64,000 bases of DNA, taken from the NCBI RefSeq assembly GCF_001870205.1, contig NZ_CP017267.1, forward strand, positions 1,910,501-1,974,500, given 5' to 3'. The translations under genes and the position numbers were made by a program. Under the pieces are notes generated by a model, which was not told the origin of the DNA, did no database searches, and saw only the letters and a list, made by a program, of their open reading frames with translations. The stretch is from Vagococcus teuberi (GTDB taxonomy: Bacteria > Bacillota > Bacilli > Lactobacillales > Vagococcaceae). Each line of letters starts with the position of its first letter. The stretch's first letter is position 1. Shown piece after piece: positions 22,428 through 33,092 of the stretch.

Positions 22428-23120
22428 TTACAATGATAATCTCTGCGTTTCTCGAAAACTGATATAATCGGATTCTCCTATAACAATATGATCTAACACT
22501 TCAATTCCCATCATTTCACCACAAGAAACCAAACGTTTTGTGAATACTTCATCCTGATCTGACGGTTCTGGGTTTCCCGATGGATGATTATGAACTAAAA
22601 TGATACGAGAGGCTGAATACCTCACTGCTAAATGGAATATTTCACGAGGATGGGCAATAGATTGATTGAGCGTTCCGATAAAAATAGTCTCTTTTTTGAT
22701 AATCTCATTTTTAGCATTTAAGTAACATACCACAAAGTGTTCTTGCACTAAATCTTTCATTTCTTCAACTAAACTCTCACCAATTTGTTGACTCGAACAG
22801 ATTCTACCATATTTTTCTTTTGTTGATTGATTCAATCTTTTACTTAACTCAACGACCGCTTTTATTTGTGCGGCTTTTACTTGCCCTATCCCCTTTAAGC
22901 TCATCAATTCTTCAATTTTTATCGTCTTCATGCCATATAAACCATCGCAATAAGTCAAAATATTTCTTGCCAACTCCATGACAGAATTTGATTTATTACC
23001 TGATTGAAGAATCACTGCTAGTAACTCCTCGTTAGACAATACTTCTGCACCATGTTCTATCAAACGTTCTCTTGGTAACAACTGATCTTGGTAGTCGAAT
23101 GTGTGTAGTATGTTAGTCAT
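22428..23120 (-). CDS. radC: RadC-family JAB-domain protein
   Basis: 230 residues. An N-terminal helix-hairpin-helix region (SLKGIGQVKAAQIKA) precedes a JAB/MPN metalloprotease-like domain with the metal motif HNHPSGNPEPS. Called DNA repair protein historically; the real role is unsettled. The ribosome site GAAGGGAG lies inside the 3' arm of the terminator at 23125-23172. Confidence 0.93.
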   Translation of the reverse strand: MTNILHTFDYQDQLLPRERLIEHGAEVLSNEELLAVILQSGNKSNSVMELARNILTYCDGLYGMKTIKIEELMSLKGIGQVKAAQIKAVVELSKRLNQSTKEKYGRICSSQQIGESLVEEMKDLVQEHFVVCYLNAKNEIIKKETIFIGTLNQSIAHPREIFHLAVRYSASRIILVHNHPSGNPEPSDQDEVFTKRLVSCGEMMGIEVLDHIVIGESDYISFRETQRLSL

Positions 23121-23124
23121 ATAA

Positions 23125-23172
23125 AAAAACTCCCTTCTTCACTCAAAACATACGTGAAAAAAGGAGTTTTTG
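23125..23172 (-). terminator. Terminator between the HAD gene and radC
   Basis: AAAAACTCC-n-TTCAC / GTGAA-n-GGAGTTTTT stem, with T run on the minus strand. It follows the HAD stop by 3 bases and overlaps the radC ribosome site. Confidence 0.85.
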
Positions 23173-23174
23173 AT

Positions 23175-23840
23175 TTAAACTGATTTTATGTAGTCTAACA
23201 CATCATACAAACTATCTTTAATAGTCAGTGTTTTTTCTTTCGCTTCGTCATTTGGTAAAATCAAATCCGGCACCATGATGACTGGTACATTGGCAGTGAA
23301 AGACGCTCGAATGCCATTCAATGAATCTTCTAGCATTATCGTTTCTTCTTTTGGTGTACCTAATATTTCGATAGCTTTTTCAACAATTTCTGGATGTGGT
23401 TTAGCATGTGTCACATCATTACCACTGACAATCCCACTAAACTTATCCATAAATCCAGCTTTGTCTAATAACATATCAATCGCTTCACGGTTATTACTTG
23501 AAGCAACGACACACTTTACGCCGTGATTGTTTAAATACGTTAACAATTCTTCCACACCTGGTTTAATCGGTGCTCCCACTGTCGAAAATTCTTCCCATGT
23601 ACTAGCTCGACTTTCTTTAAAAAATTGGTCAATCTCATCTTGTCTCAACATTGGAAAATCGTTGACATATTTTTGGTAAACTGCCTTCTCGCCTAAACCA
23701 ACTTCAGATTTATAATATTCCTCATCGTAGCCAGGCATCTTGAATTTTTGTGCAATTTCAATATTATTTTTTGAATAGACTGCTTCTGTGTCAAAGATTA
23801 ATCCGTCCATATCAAAAATAACGCCGCTTATTTTTTTCAC
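23175..23840 (-). CDS. HAD-superfamily phosphatase/phosphoglucomutase-like protein
   Basis: 221 residues from a GTG start (AGGAGAG just before it, overlapping the folC end). HAD motif I FDMDGLIFDTEA, motif II VVASSNN, motif III Lys in HAKPHPEI, motif IV MLEDSLNGI. A cap domain lies between motifs I and II. Subfamily with beta-phosphoglucomutase and small phosphatases; the substrate is not determined. End of the valS-folC-HAD transcript. Confidence 0.88.
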   Translation of the reverse strand: MKKISGVIFDMDGLIFDTEAVYSKNNIEIAQKFKMPGYDEEYYKSEVGLGEKAVYQKYVNDFPMLRQDEIDQFFKESRASTWEEFSTVGAPIKPGVEELLTYLNNHGVKCVVASSNNREAIDMLLDKAGFMDKFSGIVSGNDVTHAKPHPEIVEKAIEILGTPKEETIMLEDSLNGIRASFTANVPVIMVPDLILPNDEAKEKTLTIKDSLYDVLDYIKSV

Positions 23841-23843
23841 ATG

Positions 23844-25130
23844 TCACTCTCCTAATAAAATTTGTCTTACTTGGGAAATAAAGTATAGTGAGCCGGTAAT
23901 TAAAATCAAATCGTCCCCTGATACTTCTTTTAATGTATCTGATAGTGCTTCTTGCCAGTGATTATATGCTGTTAATCCCATCTCTTCATATAATTCTTTC
24001 GTGCAAGCTTTTGGGTAATCAAACGTGGTCACTTTCAAGTCTAGATTGTTTACTGACTGTAATAACCCAATCATACCTTGAATATCTTTAGTGGTCAACG
24101 CCCCAAAGATCGTATGAATTTTTTTATCTGAAAATTCTCGTCTTAGATTGTCTACCAATACTTCCATCGCGTGATCGTTATGCGCCCCATCTAATACAAT
24201 AAATGGTTCATCAGAAATTTTTTCCATACGACCAGGCCAAAATGCTTGTTGTAATCCTTTTTGATAATCACGATTAGACACTGGTAAATGAAGCATATCA
24301 GCCACTTCGTTAAATGCTTCAATGGCAACACTTGCATTATCTACTTGGTGTTTTCCAACCATATTAATGGATAATTGTTTCAAATCTACTTTATCAGATT
24401 TAAAATGGAATGTCTCTCCCCAATTATCAGTTGGTTGTAAGTATTGACTATCAAAGTCAACCCCATAACGTTTGATTGGAGCATGTAATGAGTTTGCTTC
24501 TTTACTAATCACATCAAATGCTTCATCTGAAACATTTCCGACAATAACTGGCCTTCCTTCTTTAATAATCCCAGCTTTTTGACTAGCAACTTGTTCAATC
24601 GTATCTCCTAAAATATCGACATGGTCCAAACCAATTGTCGTAATTACTGACACAAGTGGAGTCATCACGTTCGTACAGTCAAAACGTCCGCCCAAACCAA
24701 CTTCAACTAGAACAATATCAACTTTCTTATCAACAAAATAATCAAACATCATAGCTGTTAATACTTCAAATTCAACAGTATGAGCTAAATCAGGTACCTC
24801 ATCCATCTTATTCACGATAGGTATCACTTTTTCGCATAATTCAACCAGATCTTCATTAGGAATTGGTTGGCCGTTAATCGCAATGCGTTCGTTAAATGAT
24901 TCGATATACGGTGAGGTAAAGGTTCCGACCCTTAAGCCTTGTTGCTCTAACAGACAACGTAAAAACGTTGTCGTTGAGCCTTTTCCATTTGTTCCACCGA
25001 TATGAACAATTTTTAACTTATCTTGCGGATTGTCTAATTGTTCTAATAAATAATTGATTCGTGTTAACCCCGGACGAATACCAAACTTTGTGCGTTCATG
25101 TATCCATGAAATGATTTCTCCATACTCCAT
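23844..25130 (-). CDS. folC: Folylpolyglutamate synthase / dihydrofolate synthase
   Basis: Adds glutamate to folates (and to dihydropteroate). 428 residues, Mur-ligase-like: P-loop HIGGTNGKGST near 43-53, TSPYIESFNERI, and the C-terminal ligase domain with VLDGAHND. It lies 19 bases after valS, a common order in this group. Confidence 0.95.
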   Translation of the reverse strand: MEYGEIISWIHERTKFGIRPGLTRINYLLEQLDNPQDKLKIVHIGGTNGKGSTTTFLRCLLEQQGLRVGTFTSPYIESFNERIAINGQPIPNEDLVELCEKVIPIVNKMDEVPDLAHTVEFEVLTAMMFDYFVDKKVDIVLVEVGLGGRFDCTNVMTPLVSVITTIGLDHVDILGDTIEQVASQKAGIIKEGRPVIVGNVSDEAFDVISKEANSLHAPIKRYGVDFDSQYLQPTDNWGETFHFKSDKVDLKQLSINMVGKHQVDNASVAIEAFNEVADMLHLPVSNRDYQKGLQQAFWPGRMEKISDEPFIVLDGAHNDHAMEVLVDNLRREFSDKKIHTIFGALTTKDIQGMIGLLQSVNNLDLKVTTFDYPKACTKELYEEMGLTAYNHWQEALSDTLKEVSGDDLILITGSLYFISQVRQILLGE

Positions 25131-25149
25131 CTTGTACAGCCACCTTTAT

Positions 25150-27792
25150 TTATTTTTTCAAAGAAGCCAGTCTTTCTTTTACAGAGGCTTGTTTTTCTAA
25201 GTAATCTTTTTGTTTCTCACGTTCTGCTGCAACAACAGCCTCTGGTGCATTTGAAACAAAACGTTCATTGCTTAATTTCTTCTCAACAAGTGCTACTTCT
25301 GACGTCCACTTATCCAACTCTTTTTCCAAACGAGCAATTTCTTCGTCAATATTGATTAAATCTTCTAACGGTAAATAGATTTCAGCTCCAGTAATCACTG
25401 CACTCATGGCTAAATCAGGCACATCAAATTCTTCTTTAATTTCTAACACTTCTGGATGACAGAAACGTTCGATATAATTAGTATTTGCTTCAAAGAAGTC
25501 TTTAACTGAATCTTTTGATGTTTTGATTAACAATGTAATTGGCTTAGACATTGGTGCATTCACTTCTGAGCGAATATTACGAACTGAGCGGATTAATTCT
25601 TTTAATACTTCCATACCTTCTGCCGCTTGTTCATCTGTCCAAACTTCATTTACTGTTGGGTAAGCTGCCACTACAATTGATTCACCTTGATGTGGAATTT
25701 TTTCCCAAATCTCTTCTGTCACAAATGGCATGATTGGGTGTAGTAAACGTAAAATATTATCTAATACATGTACTAAAACACTACGCGTTATTTGTTTTTG
25801 TTCTTCATTTTCCCCGTAAAGAATTTCCTTACTCATCTCAATATACCAATCACAGAAGTCATCCCAGATAAAGTTATACAAGTGACGACCTGCTTCACCA
25901 AACTCAAAGCGGTCAAAGAAGTTCGTTACTTTTTCAATCGTTTCATTCAAACGAGTTAAAATCCATTTATCTGCAACAGTCTTATCACCATCAAGTGAAA
26001 TATCATCATACGTCATACCTTCAACATTCATTAATACAAAACGAGAGGCATTCCAAATTTTATTAATAAAGTTCCAAGCAGCATCCATTTTTTCATAACT
26101 AAAACGCATGTCTTGACCTGGTGTTGAACCATTTGATAAGAACCAACGCAAAGCGTCTGCTCCGTATTGGTCAATGACATCCATTGGATCGATACCATTA
26201 CCAAGAGATTTACTCATTTTACGTCCATCTTCAGCACGAATTAATCCGTGAATCAACACATTTTCAAATGGTCTTTCTCCAGTAAATTCTAAACTTTGGA
26301 AAATCATGCGACTTACCCAGAAGAAAATAATGTCATAACCAGTCACTAATGTATTCGTTGGGAAATAACGTTTGAAGTCATGTGACTCCGTATCAGGCCA
26401 ACCCATTGTTGAAAACGGCCAAAGAGCTGAACTGAACCATGTATCTAATACATCTTCATCTTGATGCCAGTTTTCAATATCTTTAGGTGCTTCTTCTCCA
26501 ACATAGACTTCGCCTGTTTCATTATGGTACCAAGCTGGAATACGATGTCCCCACCAAAGTTGACGAGAAATTACCCAGTCATGGACATTTTCCATCCATG
26601 TTAAGAATGTCTGATTAAAACGTGGTGGATAAAAATCAACGGCGTCATCTGTTGCTTGGTTTTCAACAGCTTTTTTCGCAAGTGGCGCCATTTTAACAAA
26701 CCATTGCGTTGATAATCTTGGCTCAACCACGACTCCAGTTCGCTCAGAGTGACCAACACTGTGAGTCATTTTTTCAATACCTTTAAGTAGTCCTAACTCA
26801 TCTAAATCCTTAATGACTGCTTTACGTGCAGTAAAACGATCCATACCAGCATATTTACCAGCTAAATCATTCATTGTCGCGTCATCATTCATCACGTTAA
26901 CACGAGGTAAATCATGACGATTACCCACCTCAAAGTCGTTAGGGTCATGGGCTGGTGTAATTTTTACGACACCTGTTCCAAATTCCATATCAACATAATC
27001 ATCAGCGACAATCGGAATTTCTTTATCCACTAATGGTAAAATCACTGTTTTGCCAATTAAATGTTGATAACGTTCATCTTTAGGGTGAACGGCAACAGCT
27101 GTATCTCCAAGCATGGTTTCTGGGCGTGTTGTCGCAATTTCTAATTTTCCACTGCCATCAGCTAATGGATAATACATATGATAAAACGCGCCTTCGATGT
27201 CTTTATGGATGACTTCGATATCAGATAGAGCGGTTTTTGCTTGTGGGTCCCAATTAATAATGTACTCTCCACGATAAATAAGCCCTTTATTATAAAGTGT
27301 CACAAAGACTTTTTTCACCGCATCAGATAGTCCATCATCTAAGGTGAATCTTTCTCTTGAATAGTCTAAAGATAAACCTAATTTCGCCCACTGCTCACGA
27401 ATGTGTCCGGCATATTCTTCTTTCCATTCTTTCGTTGTTTCGATGAATTTTTCACGACCTAAATCATATCGAGATACACCTTCACCACGTAATTTTTCTT
27501 CCACTTTCGCTTGTGTCGCAATTCCTGCATGGTCCATACCAGGTAACCATAATGTATCAAAGCCTTGCATTCTCTTTTGACGAATAATCATATCTTGAAG
27601 AGTTGTGTCCCATGCATGACCTAAGTGAAGCTTTCCTGTCACGTTTGGTGGTGGAATGACAATAGAATACGCTGGTGCACTTTCATCCCCACTTGGTTTA
27701 AATAAATCTTTTTCTAGCCACTCTTTATAACGCCCTTTTTCAACAGCTTTTGGGTCAAACTTTGGCGCTAAGTTTTGTTGTTCATCTGTCAT
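25150..27792 (-). CDS. valS: Valyl-tRNA synthetase
   Basis: Charges tRNA-Val. 880 residues from the ATG at 27792 (AAGGAG 8 bases upstream; the ATG at 27798 would be too close). HIGH motif as HLGH in [15 protein letters not shown], editing domain with [18 protein letters not shown] as [10 protein letters not shown], tRNA-binding domain, and the typical C-terminal coiled coil ([14 protein letters not shown]). Controlled by the T-box leader upstream. Confidence 0.98.
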   Translation of the reverse strand: MTDEQQNLAPKFDPKAVEKGRYKEWLEKDLFKPSGDESAPAYSIVIPPPNVTGKLHLGHAWDTTLQDMIIRQKRMQGFDTLWLPGMDHAGIATQAKVEEKLRGEGVSRYDLGREKFIETTKEWKEEYAGHIREQWAKLGLSLDYSRERFTLDDGLSDAVKKVFVTLYNKGLIYRGEYIINWDPQAKTALSDIEVIHKDIEGAFYHMYYPLADGSGKLEIATTRPETMLGDTAVAVHPKDERYQHLIGKTVILPLVDKEIPIVADDYVDMEFGTGVVKITPAHDPNDFEVGNRHDLPRVNVMNDDATMNDLAGKYAGMDRFTARKAVIKDLDELGLLKGIEKMTHSVGHSERTGVVVEPRLSTQWFVKMAPLAKKAVENQATDDAVDFYPPRFNQTFLTWMENVHDWVISRQLWWGHRIPAWYHNETGEVYVGEEAPKDIENWHQDEDVLDTWFSSALWPFSTMGWPDTESHDFKRYFPTNTLVTGYDIIFFWVSRMIFQSLEFTGERPFENVLIHGLIRAEDGRKMSKSLGNGIDPMDVIDQYGADALRWFLSNGSTPGQDMRFSYEKMDAAWNFINKIWNASRFVLMNVEGMTYDDISLDGDKTVADKWILTRLNETIEKVTNFFDRFEFGEAGRHLYNFIWDDFCDWYIEMSKEILYGENEEQKQITRSVLVHVLDNILRLLHPIMPFVTEEIWEKIPHQGESIVVAAYPTVNEVWTDEQAAEGMEVLKELIRSVRNIRSEVNAPMSKPITLLIKTSKDSVKDFFEANTNYIERFCHPEVLEIKEEFDVPDLAMSAVITGAEIYLPLEDLINIDEEIARLEKELDKWTSEVALVEKKLSNERFVSNAPEAVVAAEREKQKDYLEKQASVKERLASLKK

Positions 27793-27822
27793 GTACATTT
27801 CTCCTTATTTTTTATTTTTCAA

Positions 27823-28060
27823 AACAAAAAAGTCCTAAAGTTATTTCTAACTTTAGGACGATTATCTCGCGGTACCACCTATCTTATAAGCATACAAATA
27901 CGCTTATCTCTTTAGGTCATATAACGTTGACAATACGGTTCCCACTCCTAGGCTACCTTCATACTTTTAAATGGAAAATCTTTCAGCCGATGGATTTTCT
28001 TTCTGCAACATATCCAAGTATTACTCTTCCTATTCTTTGTGGTTGTTTATGCCATTCATT
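27823..28060 (-). promoter_or_regulatory. T-box leader of valS (tRNA-Val)
   Basis: The T-box sequence AGGTGGTACCGCGAGAT is at 27880-27864 on the minus strand. The terminator GTCCTAAAGTT / AACTTTAGGAC with T run follows (27859-27823). Stem I precedes; the stretch GAAGGTAGCC near 27963-27954 offers GTA (Val) as specifier followed by a purine. Uncharged tRNA-Val would stabilise the antiterminator and turn on valS-folC. Confidence 0.92.
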
Positions 28061-28088
28061 TTACCTTGATAGCATCATTTCGTCAAAC

Positions 28089-28580
28089 TTAGATTAGCGC
28101 TTTTGCAGCATCTAATGCTTTAACATAATTTGGTTCACTTGATACTTCTGGTACGATTTCTTCATATGTAATGACGCCATCTTTGTCTAACACAAAAATT
28201 GAACGTGCTAAACGATTAATTGATGGAATTAAAATACCATATTCTTTTCCAACAACACCTTCTTCATCTCTTAACATTGTCATGTCAACTGATTCAGCTG
28301 CACACCAATTAGCTAATTGTTCTTTTGTGTTATTTGAAATCGTTAAAAAATATACGTCTTTAATTGTCGCTGCTTCTTTATTAAAGTGTTTTGTCTGTAG
28401 TGCACAAACACTAGTATCAATATCAGGTACCACACTAATAATAACTGGTTTTCCTTTTAATTCCTCTAATGAAATCACATTATCTGACAAATCTTTTAAA
28501 CTAAATAATGGGGCTTTTTCTCCAACTTTTGGTGGTGTCCCTACTAATTCTACTGGGTTTCCTTTTAACAATACTTCCAT
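28089..28580 (-). CDS. tpx: Thiol peroxidase Tpx
   Basis: 163-residue atypical 2-Cys peroxiredoxin that reduces peroxides with thioredoxin. Peroxidatic Cys59 in PDIDTSVC, resolving Cys93 in NWCAAES. Full length, single gene between the valS leader and rex. Confidence 0.96.
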   Translation of the reverse strand: MEVLLKGNPVELVGTPPKVGEKAPLFSLKDLSDNVISLEELKGKPVIISVVPDIDTSVCALQTKHFNKEAATIKDVYFLTISNNTKEQLANWCAAESVDMTMLRDEEGVVGKEYGILIPSINRLARSIFVLDKDGVITYEEIVPEVSSEPNYVKALDAAKALI

Positions 28581-28658
28581 GTCGACACATCCTTTTCATG
28601 ACTTTACCTCATTATAGTTAAATAAAGTCAAATATACAAAGTTCATGCCTCGAAAAAA

Positions 28659-29321
28659 CTAAATCAAGTCAACATTTGCATGATTATAATTTTCATCGTA
28701 ATAAATTAACGTTTGTAATTCTGTTGTTAAATCAATGTATTGGACTTGTACGTGAGATGGGACTTTCAACCGTTTAGGAGCAAAATTAAGAATAGCCGTT
28801 ACACCTGCGTCTACCACTTGGTCAATGACCTGTTGGGCTTTACTACTCGGTACAGTCATAATAACTGTCGTGATTCCTTCTTTTTTCACAATACTTTTTA
28901 ACTCACTCATATTTTTTACTATGATACCATTGATTTTTTCTCCAATAAGTTCCGGATTTGTATCAAACGCTGCAACGATATTTAAGTTAGTATCTCGTCT
29001 GAAATTATTTTTAATAAGCGCTTTTCCAAGATTACCAGCCCCAACAAGTGCAATACGTTTTTCAATATCTGTTTTTAGAATATCACTAAATACTTCTATC
29101 AAATAAGGAACATCATACCCATATCCACTACGTCCTAATTCACCAAAATGAGAAAAATCTCGTCTAATAGTCGCTGACGGAATTTGAATCATTTTACTAA
29201 ACTCATTTGATTTGATGCGTTTAACACCTGCTTCATGTAATGTTTTCAAATATCGAAAATAAAGTGGTATACGTTTAGTTGTTGCTTTTGGGACCATTCT
29301 AATATCCTTTTGTTCCTCCAC
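28659..29321 (-). CDS. rex: Redox-sensing repressor Rex
   Basis: NADH/NAD-responsive repressor of fermentation and respiration genes. 220 residues from GTG (AGGAGGGG 6 bases upstream). Winged helix about 1-80 with SATIRRDFSHFGELGRSGYGY, then a Rossmann domain GAGNLGKAL. A Rex-type operator lies just upstream. Confidence 0.97.
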   Translation of the reverse strand: MEEQKDIRMVPKATTKRIPLYFRYLKTLHEAGVKRIKSNEFSKMIQIPSATIRRDFSHFGELGRSGYGYDVPYLIEVFSDILKTDIEKRIALVGAGNLGKALIKNNFRRDTNLNIVAAFDTNPELIGEKINGIIVKNMSELKSIVKKEGITTVIMTVPSSKAQQVIDQVVDAGVTAILNFAPKRLKVPSHVQVQYIDLTTELQTLIYYDENYNHANVDLI

Positions 29322-29339
29322 AATCGACCCCTCCTAAAG

Positions 29340-29356
29340 TTGTGATGATTTTCACA
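29340..29356 (-). promoter_or_regulatory. Rex-box-like operator upstream of rex
   Basis: TTGTGATGATTTTCACA resembles the Rex consensus TTGTGAAnnnnTTCACAA and lies 18 bases before the rex start codon. It suggests autoregulation. Confidence 0.65.
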
Positions 29357-29394
29357 TTTAGTTTATCATTTTTCACAATCTTTTTCAATCACAG

Positions 29395-30302
29395 TTATGC
29401 GTTATCCATTGACTCTTGTCTAGTATGTTTCATTAAGATTAAATTGATTGCCCTCTTAATTTTTTCTAGACGATATGTTTTAATTACATCATCTACTATA
29501 ATATTATGACTTAACTGGTGGTAAAACGAATGATTACTGATTACAAGATCCACTTTTTCTAAACTATTTTTATTCTCTTCACTGTTGAATAATGTCTTTC
29601 CATATTCTTTGAACACAATATCTAGTTTAGATTGAAACGTTTATTTTAACATATAAGCCAAAATACCTACATGATTTTTATCTAAAGTTGTCGAAATAGC
29701 AAGAGAAACTGGCTTTATTTTGGATAGTTTTTCAAATGAACGATAGTCCCAATAGTGAAAGACTCGACTAATTAATAAATAGTTATAATAGGTAAGCCAA
29801 GTTCTTTTGCCAAAAAATCAATACTATTAGTGACACTCTCATAAAAAACAGGATAACGTGATTGTATTGATGTTGCATTTAACTCACTTCTCAAACTAAC
29901 TAAATTCATTGGGTAAGGATATTCTGTGTTCAAAAAGGTGACATAAGCTAATTCTTTTTTTATCCCATTAAAGTCAAGCACACTACTCTCAACATGCATC
30001 CTTGTTGTAATTAACTGAATAAATTGTATGGTTAGTTCATGTGTTGCATCAGAATGATAATGTTTAGCCTACTGACTAAATAAATCATAAATAAATTGCA
30101 AACTATCTTTATATTGATCATTAGTGATCAAAAAAACATCTAAACTATCCTGTTTTTTTAATGATTTCATTAATTTTTCTAAATGTCTATTAAATTCTTC
30201 AGGAACAGTGGTCGTTGTTTGAATATAATGACACTGACTAGATTTTATGACAGATATATAGATATAAAATGAAAAAATATTTTTTTCCTAAATTGCAATA
30301 TT
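29395..30302 (-). pseudogene. Mga-like transcription regulator, C-terminal remnant
   Basis: Leftward pieces of one protein: SFYIYISVIKSSQCHYIQTTT, then EEFNRHLEKLMKSLKKQDSLDVFLITNDQYKD, a stop, THELTIQFIQLITTRMHVESS, RSFEKLSKIKPVSLAIST, a stop, and KVDLVISNHSFY with a short end. The order and the KVDLVISN section fit the PRD/EIIB-like C-terminal half of Mga-family regulators. Several stops and a frameshift destroy it. Its N-terminal DNA-binding half is absent; an IS30-type element begins right at its 5' side and no trace was found beyond the element. Confidence 0.65.
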
Positions 30303-31450
30303 AAGTTAGCCACCTAGGCAAAAACATCTAAATTTCTATATTATTCTATTAAAATCCATTTTTACCAACATGTTTTGATTTTAAGCTTTTGAATTTCTTC
30401 TAAAAATAATGTTGCTGGTTGTCTATAACTTAAGATTTTACGTGGTAAAAGATTAATCTTTTCAGTAGCTAGTTGAATGAACTGTTTTGAATAGTGACAA
30501 ATTGGAGTTCCTTTCGGAACAACTTGTTTTAATAAACCATTATGTCTTTCATTTGTACCTCGTTCCCAGAAAGAATAAGGATGAGCAAAATAGACATCAG
30601 TTATTTGTTGGAGAGCATCATGTAGCGAGCTAAATTCACTACCATTATCAGCAGTAATTGACTGAAACATCTTGCTAAAGCTAGCTTGTCCGAGCTCGGA
30701 TTTTAATCGATTAGCAGCATAACAAACAGACTCTTCTGTATGATCATCTAACACAACAGTAATCATGTAACGCGTTTTTCTTTCAACAAGAGTAAGTAGA
30801 GCATTGTCATCTTTAGATTTTGCACCAATAACGCTATCTATTTCCCAATGACCAAAGCTTTCTCTATTGTTAATTGTACTTGGTCGCTCATCAATTAATT
30901 TTCCTAGTTCTTTTTTATGCTTACGACTTCTTTTCTTTTTAGATGAGAGCCTAAGCTTCATCTTGAGGTGATGGTTTCTAATAGGTAAAAATCCTTTATC
31001 AATATAGTTATAAAGTGTTTTAGTAGAAACAAGAGGTTTATCCCACGTCCTTAAGGACTTGACAAAACCAACAATGGCATCAGGTGACCAATTAAAGTCA
31101 ATAATCTGTTTACAGGCATAATTAATAAAGTCAACAGCACTGACTAGCTCAGAATTAGCGCCACAACATTTTCTGTTTTCTATCTATTTAGCTTGTCCTG
31201 TTTCAGCTCATTATTTATTGTTTGATGGTGCCGACCTAATCGTTTACCTATTTCTCTATTAGAAGTACCTTTATTATGCCAAACTTCAATAAGTTGTCTT
31301 TCCTCAAAGGAAAGATGTTCATAAGGCAGTTTTTGTGTGGTATTCTGAGTTTGTTCCATGATAAAAATTCCTTTCGTTGTTGGGTGGATAATTCAACGAT
31401 ACATGAATTTTTACCATGGTGTTTTTTTATTATTTTAGGGTGGCTAACTT
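30303..31450 (-). mobile_element. IS30-family insertion sequence, degraded
   Basis: About 1148 bp bounded by inverted repeats AAGTTAGCCACC (30303-30314) and GGTGGCTAACTT (31439-31450), which extend with one mismatch outward. It contains one transposase gene, broken. Target duplications could not be recognised with certainty. Confidence 0.85.
30362..31360 (-). pseudogene. IS30-family transposase, frameshifted
   Basis: Starts MEQTQNTTQKLPYEHLSFEE with the helix-turn-helix GTSNREIGKRLGRHHQTINNELK. The frame then breaks near 31200 (stop after KLNR). It resumes as ENRKCCGANSELVSAVDFINYACKQ and continues into the DDE core: GHWEIDSVIG, ITADNGSEF, YFAHPYSFWERGTNERHNGLLKQ. Some 20-25 residues seem lost at the break. 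The catalytic residues are kept, but a functional enzyme would need frameshifting or another copy. Confidence 0.88.
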
Positions 31451-31984
31451 GATTCTACAATTAACCTTCTTTTTTTATTTATATCTTAGTTATTTGAACA
31501 ATGTTTTACAAATTGTTTAGTGTTATTAATTATTTTAATTGCCCCTTTTTAATGTATTGTTACTTACAAAAAGAAGTCTATGACGTTCAATAATCTTTTA
31601 TAATGTACAAAAGTAACTCCTATATATCTATTTTTTGACCAAGAAAGAATTTTTTTATGATACGAATAACAAGTAACGATTGACACTACAAGATTCTTTA
31701 GATTCCGTTCTTCAATAAATTCAATTTTTACCTTACTTATGCTAATTTGTGACCTTTTTTCATTGAATTATTTTTGATTAGATTATTTATTTGTCTAATT
31801 ATCCGCTCTTACTTCTCCAAACTAAAAAACCCTTTATATAAGTCATAATCGAACTTACATAAAGGATTATTCCACTGGCATGTTATTCCACGTGAACCCA
31901 CTATAATCTTATTATTTATTCAATACAAATTAATAGCACATTCTAATTCCTAGAAGACTTTCGATCTTAATATGCCATGTAACA
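31451..31984. other. Gene-free AT-rich stretch
   Basis: No coding region supported on either strand. The only clear structure is the hairpin at 31824-31865. Likely decayed sequence next to the IS30 element. Confidence 0.5.
31824..31865 (-). terminator. Hairpin terminator, minus strand
   Basis: CCTTTATATAAGT / ACTTACATAAAGG (12 of 13 pairs) followed on the minus strand by a T run. About 120 bases past the stop of the gene at 31985. Confidence 0.7.
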
Positions 31985-32683
31985 CTAATGAAAAATCGCT
32001 AAAATATTAAGAGATAGCTTTAGTCTTTCGGTGTAATGGTCATTGCTAGTTATATTAGAAACGTTCACTGTATCAAAAGATAAACCATCTACTTTGATAT
32101 GTGATAATCTACCACCATTATCCACAACAATTTTAGGCCATTCACAATCTGTGTGGGTATGGATTGATTTATCATTGATTAGTTTCCCCACTTCATCTGA
32201 CAAAATAGCTGCACCGGCAGTAGCATCTAAGTTTTCTATATCAAAAAATTTAGAAGCAACAAAATTCGTCACACGCTCTGTTTCTTGCCAACTCAAAGGA
32301 TGCGTGGAAAAAGCTTTTGTCGTTCGGCCTACAATCATGTAGTCCATCTTTTCTTTATGATTGACCAACTGATATAATTCTTTTGGGTTAGTATCTAACC
32401 ACGTTATAATGCGATCAAAATCACAATACATCAGATTACACGGTGACTGTTTAGTTGTTAATGCATACGATAGTACTTGTCTTCTCGCGTCTGCTGCGCC
32501 ATTTTTAGGAATTACTTTTACTCGTTTGAACTGATTTGACAGTTGATGAATGACTTCTTGATGAGTGACATCACTCACACATAAATAGACTTCAGAAAAT
32601 AGTTGCTGTAGTTTTTCACCTAAACCATCACATAAACTTAATAACTGTCCTGATGGATCATGAACTGTTGCCATTAAAATCAT
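31985..32683 (-). CDS. Unknown protein, possibly glycosyltransferase-like
   Basis: 232 residues, no signal or membrane segment. A pattern with early strand-helix repeats, NGAADARRQVLSYAL, and the acidic motif MYCDFDRIITWL near residue 87-98 recalls the DxD region of GT-A sugar-nucleotide transferases. Later WQETERVTNFVASKFF and DATAGAAILSDEV have no assignment. The start ATG has AGGAGG before it. It stands alone between two patches of decayed genes. Confidence 0.65.
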   Translation of the reverse strand: MILMATVHDPSGQLLSLCDGLGEKLQQLFSEVYLCVSDVTHQEVIHQLSNQFKRVKVIPKNGAADARRQVLSYALTTKQSPCNLMYCDFDRIITWLDTNPKELYQLVNHKEKMDYMIVGRTTKAFSTHPLSWQETERVTNFVASKFFDIENLDATAGAAILSDEVGKLINDKSIHTHTDCEWPKIVVDNGGRLSHIKVDGLSFDTVNVSNITSNDHYTERLKLSLNILAIFH

Positions 32684-32714
32684 AAATGTCCTCCTAACTA
32701 TTCTTAGGTTTAGT

Positions 32715-33092
32715 TTACCATATCTTATTTATATCTAACTGTTGACGAAGTTCGTTATATGTTTGATAAGATGGATGTTTTTTAAGCTCATTATTAGCTA
32801 TATCAAGCGTTTGGTTATTTTTGATTTCTTTAGTTAACTTATCAGCAAATTTAATAAAATCTTGATTTGTTTCCTTATTATAGTCTAATGAATAATATTT
32901 TGACTGACGATAGTATGGTTTCAACGATTCATCTGTCATCTTCTTTGGTCTCAGTATTTTTTACCACAACTTGTTTTTTCTCAAAATCTTATTTAGTGGA
33001 TTTTGTCGTCTCTTTATTGGAATGGTGAGTACAACCCACTAACATCATACTAATCGAAGCAACTAACCATATTTCTAATTTTTTCGTTTCAT
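32715..33092 (-). pseudogene. Broken small lipoprotein gene
   Basis: Read leftward, a lipoprotein signal (WLVASISMMLVGC, lipobox LVGC) follows MKRK after a frameshift. It continues as THHSNKETTKSTK, a stop, DFEKKQVVVKNTETKEDD, another frameshift, and then an intact 74-residue end (ESLKPYYRQSKYYSLDYNKE...QLDINKIW). At least three lesions. The open C-terminal piece alone (ATG at 32939) has no good ribosome site. Confidence 0.65.
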
